Source of the DNA: JAUVPB01 sp965223695
GTDB lineage: Bacteria; Actinomycetota; Thermoleophilia; Gaiellales; Gaiellaceae
Length of the DNA: 64,000 nucleotides
Assembly: GCA_965223695.1 (NCBI GenBank)
Contig: CBDCXJ010000024.1
Location: 62,001-126,000, forward strand
Reading direction: 5' to 3'
Every line of letters starts with the position of its first letter. The first letter of the stretch is position 1. Below are positions 1 to 8,034 of this stretch, piece after piece. The notes under the pieces were generated by a model. The model was given only the letters and a program-made list of their open reading frames with translations. It did no database searches and was not told the origin of the DNA. The position numbers and the translations under genes were made by a program.

Positions 1-584
1 TTGAAGGCATCGACGGCTCGGGAAAGTCGAGTCAGGCGGCGCTGCTCGGCGAACGCCTGCGTGCGGCGGGTCACGAGGTCGTCGCGACGCGCGAGCCAGG
101 TGGAACGCCACTTGGTGAGACGGTGCGAGAGCTTTTACTGGGTGAGCACGAGATCGCTCCCTGGGCCGAGGCCGCCCTGTTCGCCGCGGCACGCGCGCAG
201 CTCGTTGCCGATGTGATCGCACCCGCTCTCGAGCGTGGGTCGTGGGTTGTCGTCGACAGGTTCCTCGACTCCTCGCTCGCCTACCAGGGAGCTGCGCGAG
301 GACTCGGCGTCGACGCGGTCCTCGAGTTGAACCGGGCGGTCATGGGCGGCCTTGAGCCGGAGCGCACGTTCCTCCTTCGTGTTCCCGTCGAGGAGGCGCT
401 TGCTCGCATCGGCTCCGACCGGCGCGACCGGATCGAGGCAGAGGGCGAGGAGTTTCTCGCCCGCGTCGATCGAGCCTTCGAGGCGCTGTCGGTTCGGTTC
501 GAGCGCATCGAGGCGATCGACGGAGTGCGCTCGGAGGCCGACATCGCCGCCGAGATCGCGGCCCGGCTCGGGCTACGCTGCTGA
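1..584 (+). CDS. tmk: Thymidylate kinase (5' end cut by the window)
   Basis: Phosphorylates dTMP to dTDP with ATP in dTTP synthesis. The frame is open from the first base and begins inside the P-loop (EGIDGSGKSSQ), so only a few N-terminal residues are missing. Further along are the dTMP-site DR(Y/F) motif (VVDRFLDSSLAYQG) and an Arg-rich lid (GSDRRDRIEAEG), in the family order. It ends 4 nt before the start of the next gene, the delta-prime clamp-loader subunit. A tmk-holB pair is common in bacteria, so both are probably co-transcribed housekeeping genes. Confidence 0.95.
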   Translation, partial: EGIDGSGKSSQAALLGERLRAAGHEVVATREPGGTPLGETVRELLLGEHEIAPWAEAALFAAARAQLVADVIAPALERGSWVVVDRFLDSSLAYQGAARGLGVDAVLELNRAVMGGLEPERTFLLRVPVEEALARIGSDRRDRIEAEGEEFLARVDRAFEALSVRFERIEAIDGVRSEADIAAEIAARLGLRC

Positions 585-588
585 ACCC

Positions 589-1683
589 GTGTCGCCTCCG
601 CCTTCCGACGACGCCTTCGCCGCGATCCTCGAGCAGGAGAGCGTCAAGCTCCTGCTGAGCGCAGCCTTGCGCGATGGACCGGCCCACGCGTACCTCTTCC
701 ACGGCCCGGCCGGTGTGGGCAAGAGCGCGACGGCGCGCGCCTTCGCGGCAGCCTTGCTCGGAGACGCCGGCCGGGTTGAGCGAGGCACCCACCCGGATCT
801 GTACGTGCTCGAGCCGCTCGGCGACCAGATCCGCATCGGCGACATCCACGCGCTGCGACACGACCTGCATCTGCGCCCGTTTGAGGGCGAGCGGCGCGTC
901 TATATCGTCGAGCGGGCCGACTCGATGAATCCCGACGCTGCCGATGCGCTCCTGAAGAGCCTCGAGGAGCCGCCTGCGTACGCGACGGTCCTGCTCGTCG
1001 CAGACAGGGTGGCGCTTCTCCCCGAGACGATTCGCTCACGATGCCAGCTCGTCGGCTTCCGGCGGCTGTCGCGATCAGCTGTGTCCTCGTGGTTGGCGGG
1101 GCAGGCTGCGAATGAGGATGACGCCGACCTTCTCGCTCGCGCCTCCGGCGGAACGCTGGAGCGGGCACGGCGACTGCTCGACCCCGATGAGGCGAACGCT
1201 CGACGCGAGCTGCTCGAGCTCGTGCGCTCGAGCTATCGCAACGCGACGTTCGACCCGGCGGCGGCTGCCCGGTCCGTCCTCGAGGCGGCGACGGCGAGGG
1301 GAGATGACGCGCGTGCACGCGCGCGCGTGACGGCCGACGACTCGCAGACGGCCCGCGAAGCCGAGCAGCGCGAGCGGCGTGCGTTCCGCGGGGCGGAGCG
1401 GGCGTATGTGCTCGAGGTCGTCGAGACGATCGCGATGTGGTGTCGCGACCTGCTCGTCGCGGTCAACGGCGCGCCGGAGGCGGCGATCAACGCCGACTTC
1501 GCCGCGGAGCTGATCGAGGATGCCGAACTCCTCGAGTCGGGCGGCGTCGAGTCCGCCCTCGAGGCGGTGCTCGAGACGCGTCGGCGCTTCGAGCTGCAGC
1601 TGCAAGCTGGCCTCGCCCTCGAAGCGGTGTTCGTGTCGCTCTGCCATGCGCTGACTCGGGCCGAGGCCGCTGCGCTAGCCTGA
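589..1683 (+). CDS. holB: DNA polymerase III subunit delta' (clamp loader)
   Basis: Part of the clamp loader that places the sliding clamp on DNA. The chosen GTG start is 4 nt after the tmk stop; an open frame continues upstream but would overlap tmk. Walker A is GPAGVGKS near residue 40. A SLEEPP stretch (LLKSLEEPPAYATVLLVAD) and the SRC motif (ETIRSRCQLVGF) are typical of delta'/gamma AAA+ subunits. The C-terminal third is helical and weakly conserved, as in the family. The zinc-binding cysteines of E. coli delta' are not evident. About 364 residues, normal length. Confidence 0.9.
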   Translation: MSPPPSDDAFAAILEQESVKLLLSAALRDGPAHAYLFHGPAGVGKSATARAFAAALLGDAGRVERGTHPDLYVLEPLGDQIRIGDIHALRHDLHLRPFEGERRVYIVERADSMNPDAADALLKSLEEPPAYATVLLVADRVALLPETIRSRCQLVGFRRLSRSAVSSWLAGQAANEDDADLLARASGGTLERARRLLDPDEANARRELLELVRSSYRNATFDPAAAARSVLEAATARGDDARARARVTADDSQTAREAEQRERRAFRGAERAYVLEVVETIAMWCRDLLVAVNGAPEAAINADFAAELIEDAELLESGGVESALEAVLETRRRFELQLQAGLALEAVFVSLCHALTRAEAAALA

Positions 1684-1687
1684 GTTC

Positions 1688-3058
1688 ATGCCAGCCGCGG
1701 TAAACGTGATCTTCAGCCCGGGCGGCAAGGTCTACACCTTCGACCCGGGTGAGCTCGAACTCGCCTGGAACGACCGGGTGATCTGCCAGACGACCCGCGG
1801 CATTGAGTACGGCCGCATCGTCAAGGCCGCGCACGAGCTTCCCGACGAAGACGTCCGGGGCCGGCTCAAGCGCGTCGTCAGGCGGGCGACCGTCGATGAC
1901 GAGGAGCTCGTCGAGCGCCGCAAGGGCGAGGCGAAGGACGCGCTCGCCACCTTCCGCGAGCTGCGCCGAAAGCTCGACGTCGATGCACGCGCGGTGCATG
2001 CCGAGGTCTCGCTCGACGGCTCGCGTGTCGTCTTCAACTACCGCTCAGAGTCGAAGCCAAACGTCTCGGCGCTACGCCGCGAGCTGACCGAGCGGCTGAC
2101 GCCGAAGGTCGAGCTGCGCTCGGTCGGCCCGCGCGAGGCCGCGCGCCAGTGCGGCGGCTCGGGCCTCTGCGGGACAGGGAAGATGTGCTGCACTCGCTTC
2201 CCCTCCTACGAGCAGCCGATCGGCCTCCGCATGGCCAAGGATCAGGACTTGCCCATGACGTCTGGGCGGATCACCGGGCTGTGTGGCCGGCTGCGCTGCT
2301 GCCTCGCGTTCGAGCATCCCCTGTACAAGAGCTTCCGCGACCGCGCCCCGCGAGTCGGGACGCGTGTGCTGACAGAGGAAGGTCTCGGCGTCGTGACCTC
2401 CTACGCCGTGCCCAAGGACGCCTGCATCGTCGAGCTCGAGATGCCGCCGCAGGCCCGCTCGCCGCGCCGTATCGAGATCCCGGTCGACGACTGGCATGAG
2501 GCGACCGAGGAGGAGATCGAGCAGGCGCGCGCCGCCAAGGTCGAGCCGCCGCGACCGCCCGAGCGCGAGAGTCGCCGCTCGGGCCGCGATCGCAAGCGCG
2601 GCGACCGCGACGGCAAGGGTGAGCGCGCGGGCAAGAAGCGATCAGAGCGCGGCGACAAGCAAGCCGGCGAGGCAAAGGACGGCGCACCGCGCAAGCGCCA
2701 GCGCTCGCGTCGGAAGAAACGACCGGCCGACGGGGGAGCACCCGGAAGCGCCGGCGGGCAGCCCGGCTCGCAGGGACCGAAGTCAGGCCAGGGTGGTGGC
2801 GATGGCTCGGGCGCGGGTAAGCCAGATGGCTCCCAGCCGAAGAAGAAGCGGCGCTCGAGGCGGCGGCGACGCCGCGGCGGCGGCGAGGGCCGCGGCCCTT
2901 CGGGCGGCGGCAACGGCGGCGGCCCCAGTGGCGGTGGGGGTAGCGGCGGCGGCGGTTCTGGCGGCGGTGGGAGTCGCGGCGACGGTTCTGGCGGCGGCGG
3001 AAGTGCCGGTGACGGCTCGGGTGGCGGTGGCGGTGGTTCCGGCCCGCCCGCAGCCTGA
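1688..3058 (+). CDS. ricT: PSP1-domain protein, RicT-like, with a long basic Gly-rich tail
   Basis: The first ~270 residues are a PSP1/RicT domain. Family-typical cysteine clusters (CGGSGLCGTGKMCC and CGRLRCC) in RicT bind a [4Fe-4S] cluster within the RicA-RicF-RicT complex, which acts with RNase Y in Bacillus. Residues ~275-456 are unlike a plain RicT: first alternating Lys/Arg/Glu, then Arg clusters (KKKRRSRRRRRR), then repeats of GGGGS-like units. The tail looks disordered and RNA-binding (RGG-like). It starts at ATG 5 nt after holB, the third gene of the tmk-holB-ricT unit. RicA and RicF homologues were not seen here. Confidence 0.85.
   Translation: MPAAVNVIFSPGGKVYTFDPGELELAWNDRVICQTTRGIEYGRIVKAAHELPDEDVRGRLKRVVRRATVDDEELVERRKGEAKDALATFRELRRKLDVDARAVHAEVSLDGSRVVFNYRSESKPNVSALRRELTERLTPKVELRSVGPREAARQCGGSGLCGTGKMCCTRFPSYEQPIGLRMAKDQDLPMTSGRITGLCGRLRCCLAFEHPLYKSFRDRAPRVGTRVLTEEGLGVVTSYAVPKDACIVELEMPPQARSPRRIEIPVDDWHEATEEEIEQARAAKVEPPRPPERESRRSGRDRKRGDRDGKGERAGKKRSERGDKQAGEAKDGAPRKRQRSRRKKRPADGGAPGSAGGQPGSQGPKSGQGGGDGSGAGKPDGSQPKKKRRSRRRRRRGGGEGRGPSGGGNGGGPSGGGGSGGGGSGGGGSRGDGSGGGGSAGDGSGGGGGGSGPPAA
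2875..3050 (+). repeat. Gly-rich coding repeat at the end of ricT
   Basis: Imperfect tandem GGC/GGT/AGT codon repeats encode Gly4-Ser and Gly-Asp-Gly-Ser units. This is low-complexity coding DNA, prone to replication slippage, rather than an interspersed repeat. Confidence 0.7.
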
Positions 3059-3064
3059 CCGATC

Positions 3065-3802
3065 GTGACCCCTTCCGCGGTCACGATCGATTTCTGGAAC
3101 ACGCTCTTCGGAACCGAAAACGGGCCGGCGCGTGAGCACTCACGCCGCACCTCGCTGAACGACGAGCTTGCGGCCGAGGGCCAGGCGTTCGGCGAGGCCG
3201 ATCTCGAACGCGCGCGCGGCGTCTCGATGGAGCACTTCCGCCACCACTGGCTCGAGGAGCAGCGCACGCCAGGGGCCGTAGAGCTCGTGGAAGTGATGCT
3301 CGCGGATCTGGGCGCCAGGCTTCCGGCGGCCGCGGTCGAGCGGATCGCCGACGTTTTCGCCCGCGGCGTCATCGACCATCCTCCGCAGCTGCTTCCAGGT
3401 GCTGCTGACGCGCTCGAGCGGCTCGCGCGGCAGGCGCCGCTTGCGATCATCTCCGACACCGCCTTCTCGCCGGGATCGGTGTTGCGCGAGCTGATGGCCG
3501 AGGTCGGGATCGAGGAGCACTTCAGCGCCTTCGTGTTCAGCGACGAGACGGGTGTCGCGAAGCCCGACCCCGCTGCGTTCGAGGCCGCGCTTACGCGCGT
3601 CGGCGCAGATGCGCCGCGCGCCGCGCACGTGGGGGACATCGAGCGAACGGACATCGAGGGCGCACGTGCGTACGGCATGCGGGCCGTGCTGTACCGGAAC
3701 GACGAGCATCGCCACCAACTGGCCGAGGAAGAGACCGATGCCGACGCCACGATCGGGCACTGGGACGAGCTGGACGGCGTCCTCGACGACCTCCTAGGCT
3801 AG
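3065..3802 (+). CDS. HAD-superfamily hydrolase
   Basis: A haloacid-dehalogenase-like phosphatase of 245 residues. Motif I is IDFWNTLF, the DxWNT variant seen in many subfamily-I HADs, with the usual second Asp replaced by Trp. Motif II is IISDTA, motif III has Lys in GVAKPDP, and motif IV is HVGDIERTDIEGA. The start is a GTG 6 nt after ricT, so it probably belongs to the same transcript. The substrate cannot be told; a small phosphorylated metabolite is typical. The motif I variant makes a classical phosphatase mechanism less certain. Confidence 0.82.
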   Translation: MTPSAVTIDFWNTLFGTENGPAREHSRRTSLNDELAAEGQAFGEADLERARGVSMEHFRHHWLEEQRTPGAVELVEVMLADLGARLPAAAVERIADVFARGVIDHPPQLLPGAADALERLARQAPLAIISDTAFSPGSVLRELMAEVGIEEHFSAFVFSDETGVAKPDPAAFEAALTRVGADAPRAAHVGDIERTDIEGARAYGMRAVLYRNDEHRHQLAEEETDADATIGHWDELDGVLDDLLG

Positions 3803-3806
3803 GTCC

Positions 3807-4178
3807 GTGCTCGTTCTGATCATCGGCAGCGCCCTACGCTCGATGGGCTTCGACCAGGAGGCCGCTGGCCTCACATTCGTCGAGGAAGCGCGAACGGCGC
3901 CGAAGTACCGTCTCTACAGCCTCGAAGAGAAGTGGGCGGCCCTCGTGCCGACCGACGACGGTGGCGTGTCGGTCGCCGGCGAGCTGGCCGAGATCTCGGA
4001 CGAGCGCTGGGACGAGATCGTTGCGACCGAGCCCTCCGGGATCGTCCCGGGCCCGATCGAGCTCGACGACGGGCGAGAGGTGATGGCCGCGCTCGGCGAC
4101 CCCGAGCACATGGGGCGCCATGCCGTCGAGATCACCGAGTTGGGAAGCTTCGCGGCATATCTCGAGAGCCTTCGCTGA
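3807..4178 (+). CDS. Gamma-glutamylcyclotransferase-like (allophanate hydrolase C-domain-like) protein
   Basis: 123 residues with the pattern FVEEARTAPKYRLYSL, then a small-domain beta fold ending with GPIELDDGREV. This resembles the C-terminal domain of allophanate hydrolase and the AIG2/gamma-glutamylcyclotransferase fold. It starts at GTG 4 nt after the HAD gene, so it is likely the last gene of that operon. The free-standing domain has no obvious catalytic partner nearby; the function is inferred from the fold only. Confidence 0.65.
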   Translation: MLVLIIGSALRSMGFDQEAAGLTFVEEARTAPKYRLYSLEEKWAALVPTDDGGVSVAGELAEISDERWDEIVATEPSGIVPGPIELDDGREVMAALGDPEHMGRHAVEITELGSFAAYLESLR

Positions 4179-4226
4179 CGACGCTCGGCGCGGCTGCCGA
4201 GGACTCGCGAAAGCGCGGCCTCGGCC

Positions 4227-4257
4227 TTGGTTTCCAGACGCGGCCGAGCGCTACAGT
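4227..4257 (+). promoter_or_regulatory. Possible promoter of tRNA-Thr
   Basis: A TTGGTT -35-like box and a TACAGT -10-like box (4252-4257) about 19 nt apart lie ~34 nt before the tRNA. The spacing is slightly long; inferred from position only. Confidence 0.4.
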
Positions 4258-4290
4258 TAGACGGCCGCGACGCCGAAACAGACGTGGCGC

Positions 4291-4363
4291 GCCGACGTAG
4301 CTCAGTTGGTAGAGCACTTCACTCGTAATGAAGGGGTCCCCGGTTCGAGTCCGGGCGTCGGCT
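4291..4363 (+). tRNA. tRNA-Thr (anticodon CGT)
   Basis: A full cloverleaf can be drawn. The acceptor stem is GCCGACG/CGTCGGC, with D-arm GCTC...GAGC, anticodon stem CTTCA/TGAAG with loop CTCGTAA (anticodon CGT, reads ACG), T-arm CCCGG-TTCGAGT-CCGGG, and discriminator T. No CCA is encoded. The DNA immediately downstream changes character (lower GC, accessory sugar genes), as often seen beside tRNA genes used as integration sites. Confidence 0.95.
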
Positions 4364-4643
4364 TTCAAGCAGGACACGAAGAACCTCTTCTGTACACGGT
4401 TTTTCTACGTCCTGAACCAATTCGCTCGTAGCTGTAGAGATCGACTCTCGCGCGCATCGAGGTCATCGGGAAACGGATCGTCGTTGCGCGCTTCGAATAG
4501 TCCCTTTGGCGTGGAGTCGGCCGGCTCGTCAGGCAGAGGCTCAGGCTCCTTGAGACCGTGGTGGCCTGCGTCGAGGTGCGAGGTCCGCCGCCGCTCCAGT
4601 AGCCGAGACTGATCCGTTCCTCGACGGCGACCAACTCTACTTT
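4364..4643 (+). other. Gene-poor stretch, possible decayed island edge
   Basis: No convincing gene. In the frame of the next gene the sequence is open from 4554 (after a TGA at 4551) and already reads like that gene (DPFLDGDQLYFVHELSPFRV), but it has no ATG, GTG or TTG start. This suggests that the upstream part of the gene has been lost or mutated. Confidence 0.4.
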
Positions 4644-5594
4644 GTGCACGAGCTATCGCCGTTCCGGGTAATGCACGTTGACCTCGACAGTGGCCGGGCC
4701 ACGGTCCGCGACGAGGTTGACGTCGAATGGAACCTGCCCTGCCACTTCTACGGTCACATCCCGTACTCGATGCTCCGCGGCGGCGGCAACGCCCTCCTGC
4801 ACGATGGCGCCCTGCTCGGCACCGGCCACGCGACGGCGACGGGCTACCGGCACGCGCCCTTCACCTGGACGATGGACGGGCAACAACGGATGGAGATTCG
4901 CTTCCACCCGTTGTTCTCCGACTTCTACAACTGCGGCTTCAACCTGATTGACCCGTCGAGCCTCTTCATCGACGGCGAGGACCTCTATCTCGGTCTCACG
5001 TGCACCGAGTGCGACTGGGTGCACGCCCAACGGGTGACCAATCTCCTGATCGCATTCCGTGGATCGGCTCCCACCGGCGATTACGAGCTGCTCGACGAGT
5101 TCCTCGCACGGCGCGCGTTACCTGCTTGCAGCGATGGGTCGGCGCTCGACAATCAGTTGCTCTTCTGCGTAGAGATGCCGAGCGCCGTCGGTTACCACCA
5201 GGAACACAGTGGCAGGGTCTCGATCGGTGAGCCCGGCCAGTTGGTCGGCGGCCCCGGCACAGTCATAGACAGCGAGGGACGCTACATCGCGGCGCTGAGC
5301 TACGTGACGCCCGAGCACACCGCTGAACGAGCGGGCGTGTTCGACCTGATGGCGACGCTGACCGATCAGCAGGGCGAGCTGCTCGAAATCGCCAGCCTGG
5401 GCCGGGCCGAAATCGATCCGTCACCGCAGGAGACGGCCGAGCTCCGAGTGCCATTCGACACCACCGGCCACGTTGGCTGGCGGCTCGACACCCGTGTTTT
5501 CGTCGACGCGGACGTACGGCTCAACGTGTACCACATCCGCACCTACCTAGCGCACGGACGAGTGAGACCTGTCGGTGCGGCGAATCCGGTCTGA
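4644..5594 (+). CDS. Uncharacterised propeller-like sugar-associated protein, possibly 5'-truncated
   Basis: A 316-residue frame from GTG. The segments SMLRGGGNALLHDGALLG, FNLIDPSSLFIDGEDLYLG and ECDWVHAQRVTNLLIAF follow the layout of glycosidase-like five-bladed propeller proteins found in capsule and glycan loci; this family guess is from pattern memory, not a search. Recognisable sequence continues upstream of the GTG without a start codon, so the real N-terminus is probably missing. The next gene is a Stealth glycan phosphotransferase, which supports a surface-polysaccharide context. Codon use looks less GC-biased than in neighbouring housekeeping genes, consistent with transfer. Confidence 0.5.
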   Translation: MHELSPFRVMHVDLDSGRATVRDEVDVEWNLPCHFYGHIPYSMLRGGGNALLHDGALLGTGHATATGYRHAPFTWTMDGQQRMEIRFHPLFSDFYNCGFNLIDPSSLFIDGEDLYLGLTCTECDWVHAQRVTNLLIAFRGSAPTGDYELLDEFLARRALPACSDGSALDNQLLFCVEMPSAVGYHQEHSGRVSIGEPGQLVGGPGTVIDSEGRYIAALSYVTPEHTAERAGVFDLMATLTDQQGELLEIASLGRAEIDPSPQETAELRVPFDTTGHVGWRLDTRVFVDADVRLNVYHIRTYLAHGRVRPVGAANPV

Positions 5595-5683
5595 CGAGCG
5601 CGTAGGCCCTCGCGGAACGAGACCTCCGTCTATCGTCCGTCTCACATGCCCGCGCGGCCACCACTGCGGCGACGGCTCAAGCA

Positions 5684-6589
5684 GTGGCTGGCGATATGAA
5701 CGTTGTGCACCCAGGCACATTCGAGGTTGACGCGGTCCTCACGTGGGTTCGCATCGACGAGGAGCTGCGCGCGAGCATGAGAACGCGCCTTGGACGGGAC
5801 GACAACCGCGGCGGGGCACGGGAGTTCTCAGAGGAGCTTGACACGGCCGCATACATCGTGCGCTCGATCCGACGCTTCGCACCGTGGATTCGCAAGATCT
5901 TCGTCGTCACGAACGGGCAGTTCCCCGACTTCATGAGCAGCGGCGAACCGACCGGCGTCGAGTTGATCACGCACGAGGAGATCTTCCCGCGCCCGCCCGA
6001 GCTCTACCTCCCGACCTTCAACTCGTATGCGATCGAGATGAACTTGCACCGCATACCCGGCCTGGCAGATCGATTCCTGTACTTCAATGACGACATGTTC
6101 CTGTGCAGATCGACCGTGATCGGTGACTTCTACGGTCTCGACGGAAACCCAGTACTGGCGACCAGTGACATGTGGAGGCCCGCAATTGAGAAGCTCGCGC
6201 AGTATGAGGGACCACGCAACGTTGTCGGCGGAGTTCATTACCTCTCTTGCGTGTGGTACATGCGCGATCTCGTACGCAGGACGCTGGGCACAGAGCCCGA
6301 CATTCCCTGGCATGGAGTAAACGCGTTCAAGAAGGAGTACTTCGTCACTGCCGAACGTCTCTTCCCGGACGGTTTCGAGTCGACGCGGTGCATCTACTAC
6401 TGGTCGGACGACGTAGACGGGACGATGTTCAGCCAGTACATGCCTCTGCTTGTTGCCCAGGCAACGGGCGCGATAGCAAGAGCTGAGAATCGACCGCTCC
6501 TCTATACGACCAAGACCCCCAGCAGCTTGGACTTGTTTCAGACCCTGTTTGCTTCCAATGACAGCCCCGTTCTTTGCATGCAGAACTGA
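5684..6589 (+). CDS. Stealth-family glycan phosphotransferase, C-terminus cut off by an IS
   Basis: Stealth proteins transfer hexose-1-phosphate to build phosphodiester-linked capsule polymers. CR1 is VDAVLTWVRIDEEL. CR2 is the stretch around RSIRRFAPWIRKIFVVTNGQ. CR3 is the stretch around YAIEMNLHRIPGLADRFLY and FNDDMFL. The frame ends at a TGA that lies inside the IS terminal repeat: codon 301 (Asn) is the last host codon. The lost 26 C-terminal residues are readable on the far side of the IS (7877-7957). CR4 (VLCMQN...) is split, so activity is doubtful. The start is GTG 5684; ATG 5696 is an alternative. Confidence 0.82.
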   Translation: MAGDMNVVHPGTFEVDAVLTWVRIDEELRASMRTRLGRDDNRGGAREFSEELDTAAYIVRSIRRFAPWIRKIFVVTNGQFPDFMSSGEPTGVELITHEEIFPRPPELYLPTFNSYAIEMNLHRIPGLADRFLYFNDDMFLCRSTVIGDFYGLDGNPVLATSDMWRPAIEKLAQYEGPRNVVGGVHYLSCVWYMRDLVRRTLGTEPDIPWHGVNAFKKEYFVTAERLFPDGFESTRCIYYWSDDVDGTMFSQYMPLLVAQATGAIARAENRPLLYTTKTPSSLDLFQTLFASNDSPVLCMQN

Positions 6590-6672
6590 CCTGGACCCTG
6601 GTGGTGCGTTGACGGTTGCCTGAGCTGGTGGGCTTGGGGGATGGTTGTTCATGAGATTGAGGAGTTGGTCTT

Positions 6673-6990
6673 GTGAGCGAGAAACGGGATCGTCGGAAGT
6701 GGTCGCCTGAGCGGAAGGCGGAGATCGTGCTCGCCGGTCTGCGCGGCGACCGGAGCGTGCGCGACGTCTGTCGCGAGCACGAGATCGCCGAGACGCTGTA
6801 CTAGGGGTGGCGTGACCGTCTGTTGGAGGGCGGCACCGAGGCGTTGCGCTCCGCGAGGGAGCGCGCCAGGGATCCGCGTGAGCAGGAGCTGAAGGACGCC
6901 AGGAAGCGGATGGCGCGGCTCGAGCGTGCGTTGGGGAAGAAGACGTAGGGGCTTGAGGTAGCGGGGGAACTGTTGCGGGACTGGACGTGA
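6673..6990 (+). pseudogene. IS3-family orfA (HTH transposase subunit), two in-frame TAG stops
   Basis: The GTG start opens SEKRDRRKWSPERKAEIV, then a helix-turn-helix region (GDRSVRDVCREHEI) and a leucine-zipper-like end (RKRMARLERALGKKT). TAG stops interrupt at codon 44 (6802) and codon 92 (6946). From my memory of relatives both replace Tyr, and both are followed by GGG. The frame then runs to TGA at 6988, overlapping the GTG of orfB in a GTGA. Inactive as written. Confidence 0.85.
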
Positions 6991-7844
6991 GCGTCCGCGT
7001 GTCCAGAGCCCGTGCCGAGCTCGCTCAGGGACGCCGGCCTTCGGTGGTCGCGCGAGTGGCAGGCATCTCACGCCAGGCGATCTACCGCGTTCCCCGGCGC
7101 CGACCACGCCAAGCAGGCCCGGGCAGGGTCTCAAACACGGATGCGGCAATCGTCGAGGTCGCCAAGGCCAACCCGACCGACGGGACGCGGATGGTGGCAG
7201 CGCTCGCGACGCGGGAGCTGGGTGAGCCGGTGAATCGCAAGCGGGTGCAGCGGATCATGCGCGAGCACAAGCTGTTGCAGCCGACCCGCCACACGGGTAG
7301 GCGAGCGCGTCCTGGTTTCTTCCAGGTCACCCGGCCTGACGAGCTCTCGCACATGGACATGACGAAGCTCTGGGTCGCCCAGCACGGCTGGGCGTACATG
7401 CACGCAATCATCGACTGCCTAACGCGCGAGATCACCGCCTGGACACTCGACCTCAGAGCTCGAACCAAGGAGGCGATCGACTGTCTCGAGCACGCGCTCG
7501 CCGTGCGCCATATCGAGCCCGGCCAGCTCACGCTCGGCACCGACAACGGCCCGCAATTCACCAGCAGAGGCTTCCGCCGCCATCTCACCGACCGTGGGAT
7601 CGCGCACCGACGCGGCGGCTACCGCGACCCCGAGTCCCAGGCCTTCATCGAGTCCTGGTTTGGCCAGTTCAAGAAACGGCTCGCCTGGCGCGCCGAATGG
7701 GAAACCCTCGACCACGCCAGACAGGACATCACCAGCTACGTCAACAGCTACCAGCACCGACCCCACTCCGGGATCGGCTACCAAACACCCACCGAACTCG
7801 CCACCACCTGGAAGCGAGAACCCCTACACACCCGAGCAACCTAA
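6987..7844 (+). CDS. IS3-family transposase orfB (DDE integrase)
   Basis: 285 residues. An N-terminal HTH_21-like segment (TDGTRMVAALATRELGEPVNRKRVQRIMRE) precedes an rve integrase core with the catalytic triad visible as SHMDMTKLWV (D), LGTDNGPQFTS (D) and QAFIESWFGQFKKR (E). The C-terminus NSYQHRPHSGIGYQTPTE is the usual IS3 ending. The start overlaps orfA in the -1 frame, allowing the OrfAB fusion by frameshift typical of the family. The core looks intact; loss of orfA is the likely defect. Confidence 0.92.
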   Translation: MSVRVSRARAELAQGRRPSVVARVAGISRQAIYRVPRRRPRQAGPGRVSNTDAAIVEVAKANPTDGTRMVAALATRELGEPVNRKRVQRIMREHKLLQPTRHTGRRARPGFFQVTRPDELSHMDMTKLWVAQHGWAYMHAIIDCLTREITAWTLDLRARTKEAIDCLEHALAVRHIEPGQLTLGTDNGPQFTSRGFRRHLTDRGIAHRRGGYRDPESQAFIESWFGQFKKRLAWRAEWETLDHARQDITSYVNSYQHRPHSGIGYQTPTELATTWKREPLHTRAT

Positions 7845-7876
7845 ACCGACAACACAAACCGGGTCCAGGTCAGAAC

Positions 7877-7957
7877 TGCACGTCTACGTCGGACTCGGTG
7901 TCCGCCACTCGCCGCATTCTCGATTGGTTGCTCGACTCGTCGGCTGGCGCGCCGTAG
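7877..7957 (+). pseudogene. Displaced 3' end of the Stealth gene
   Basis: Joining 6586 to 7877 (one copy of GAAC kept) restores the frame and adds 26 residues, CTSTSDSVSATRRILDWLLD then SSAGAP, before TAG. The product would be 327 residues, and a CR4-like CxN...LDWLLxSS ending is regained. This is direct evidence that the IS landed in a formerly intact gene. Confidence 0.85.
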
Positions 7958-8034
7958 ACGGCGAGGCGCGCGGCGGGGGCCATGCTGCGCGAAGTCGTAG
8001 GCAATCCTGATGTCGTCCTGCGTCCCGGCGGCGG

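Larger units (their letters stand above)
6587..7872. mobile_element. IS3-family insertion sequence, 1286 bp
   Basis: The perfect 12-bp terminal inverted repeats are TGACCTGGACCC (6587-6598) and its complement (7861-7872). The flanking 4-bp direct repeat GAAC (6583-6586 and 7873-7876) is the target duplication. Inside are orfA (HTH) and orfB (DDE integrase) in overlapping frames, as in IS3. orfA carries two TAG stops, so this copy is probably immobile unless helped in trans. It sits in the CR4-coding part of the Stealth gene. Confidence 0.95.

Noticed and set aside
2401..3750. 449-codon reverse-strand Pro/Ser-rich frame over ricT and the HAD gene
   Set aside because: Mirror of the Gly-rich ricT tail; no start context or recognisable domain.
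6673..6990. TAG in IS orfA as recoded amber (pyrrolysine-like)
   Set aside because: No other gene in the window needs TAG read-through, many genes end in TAG, and decay of an IS gene is simpler.
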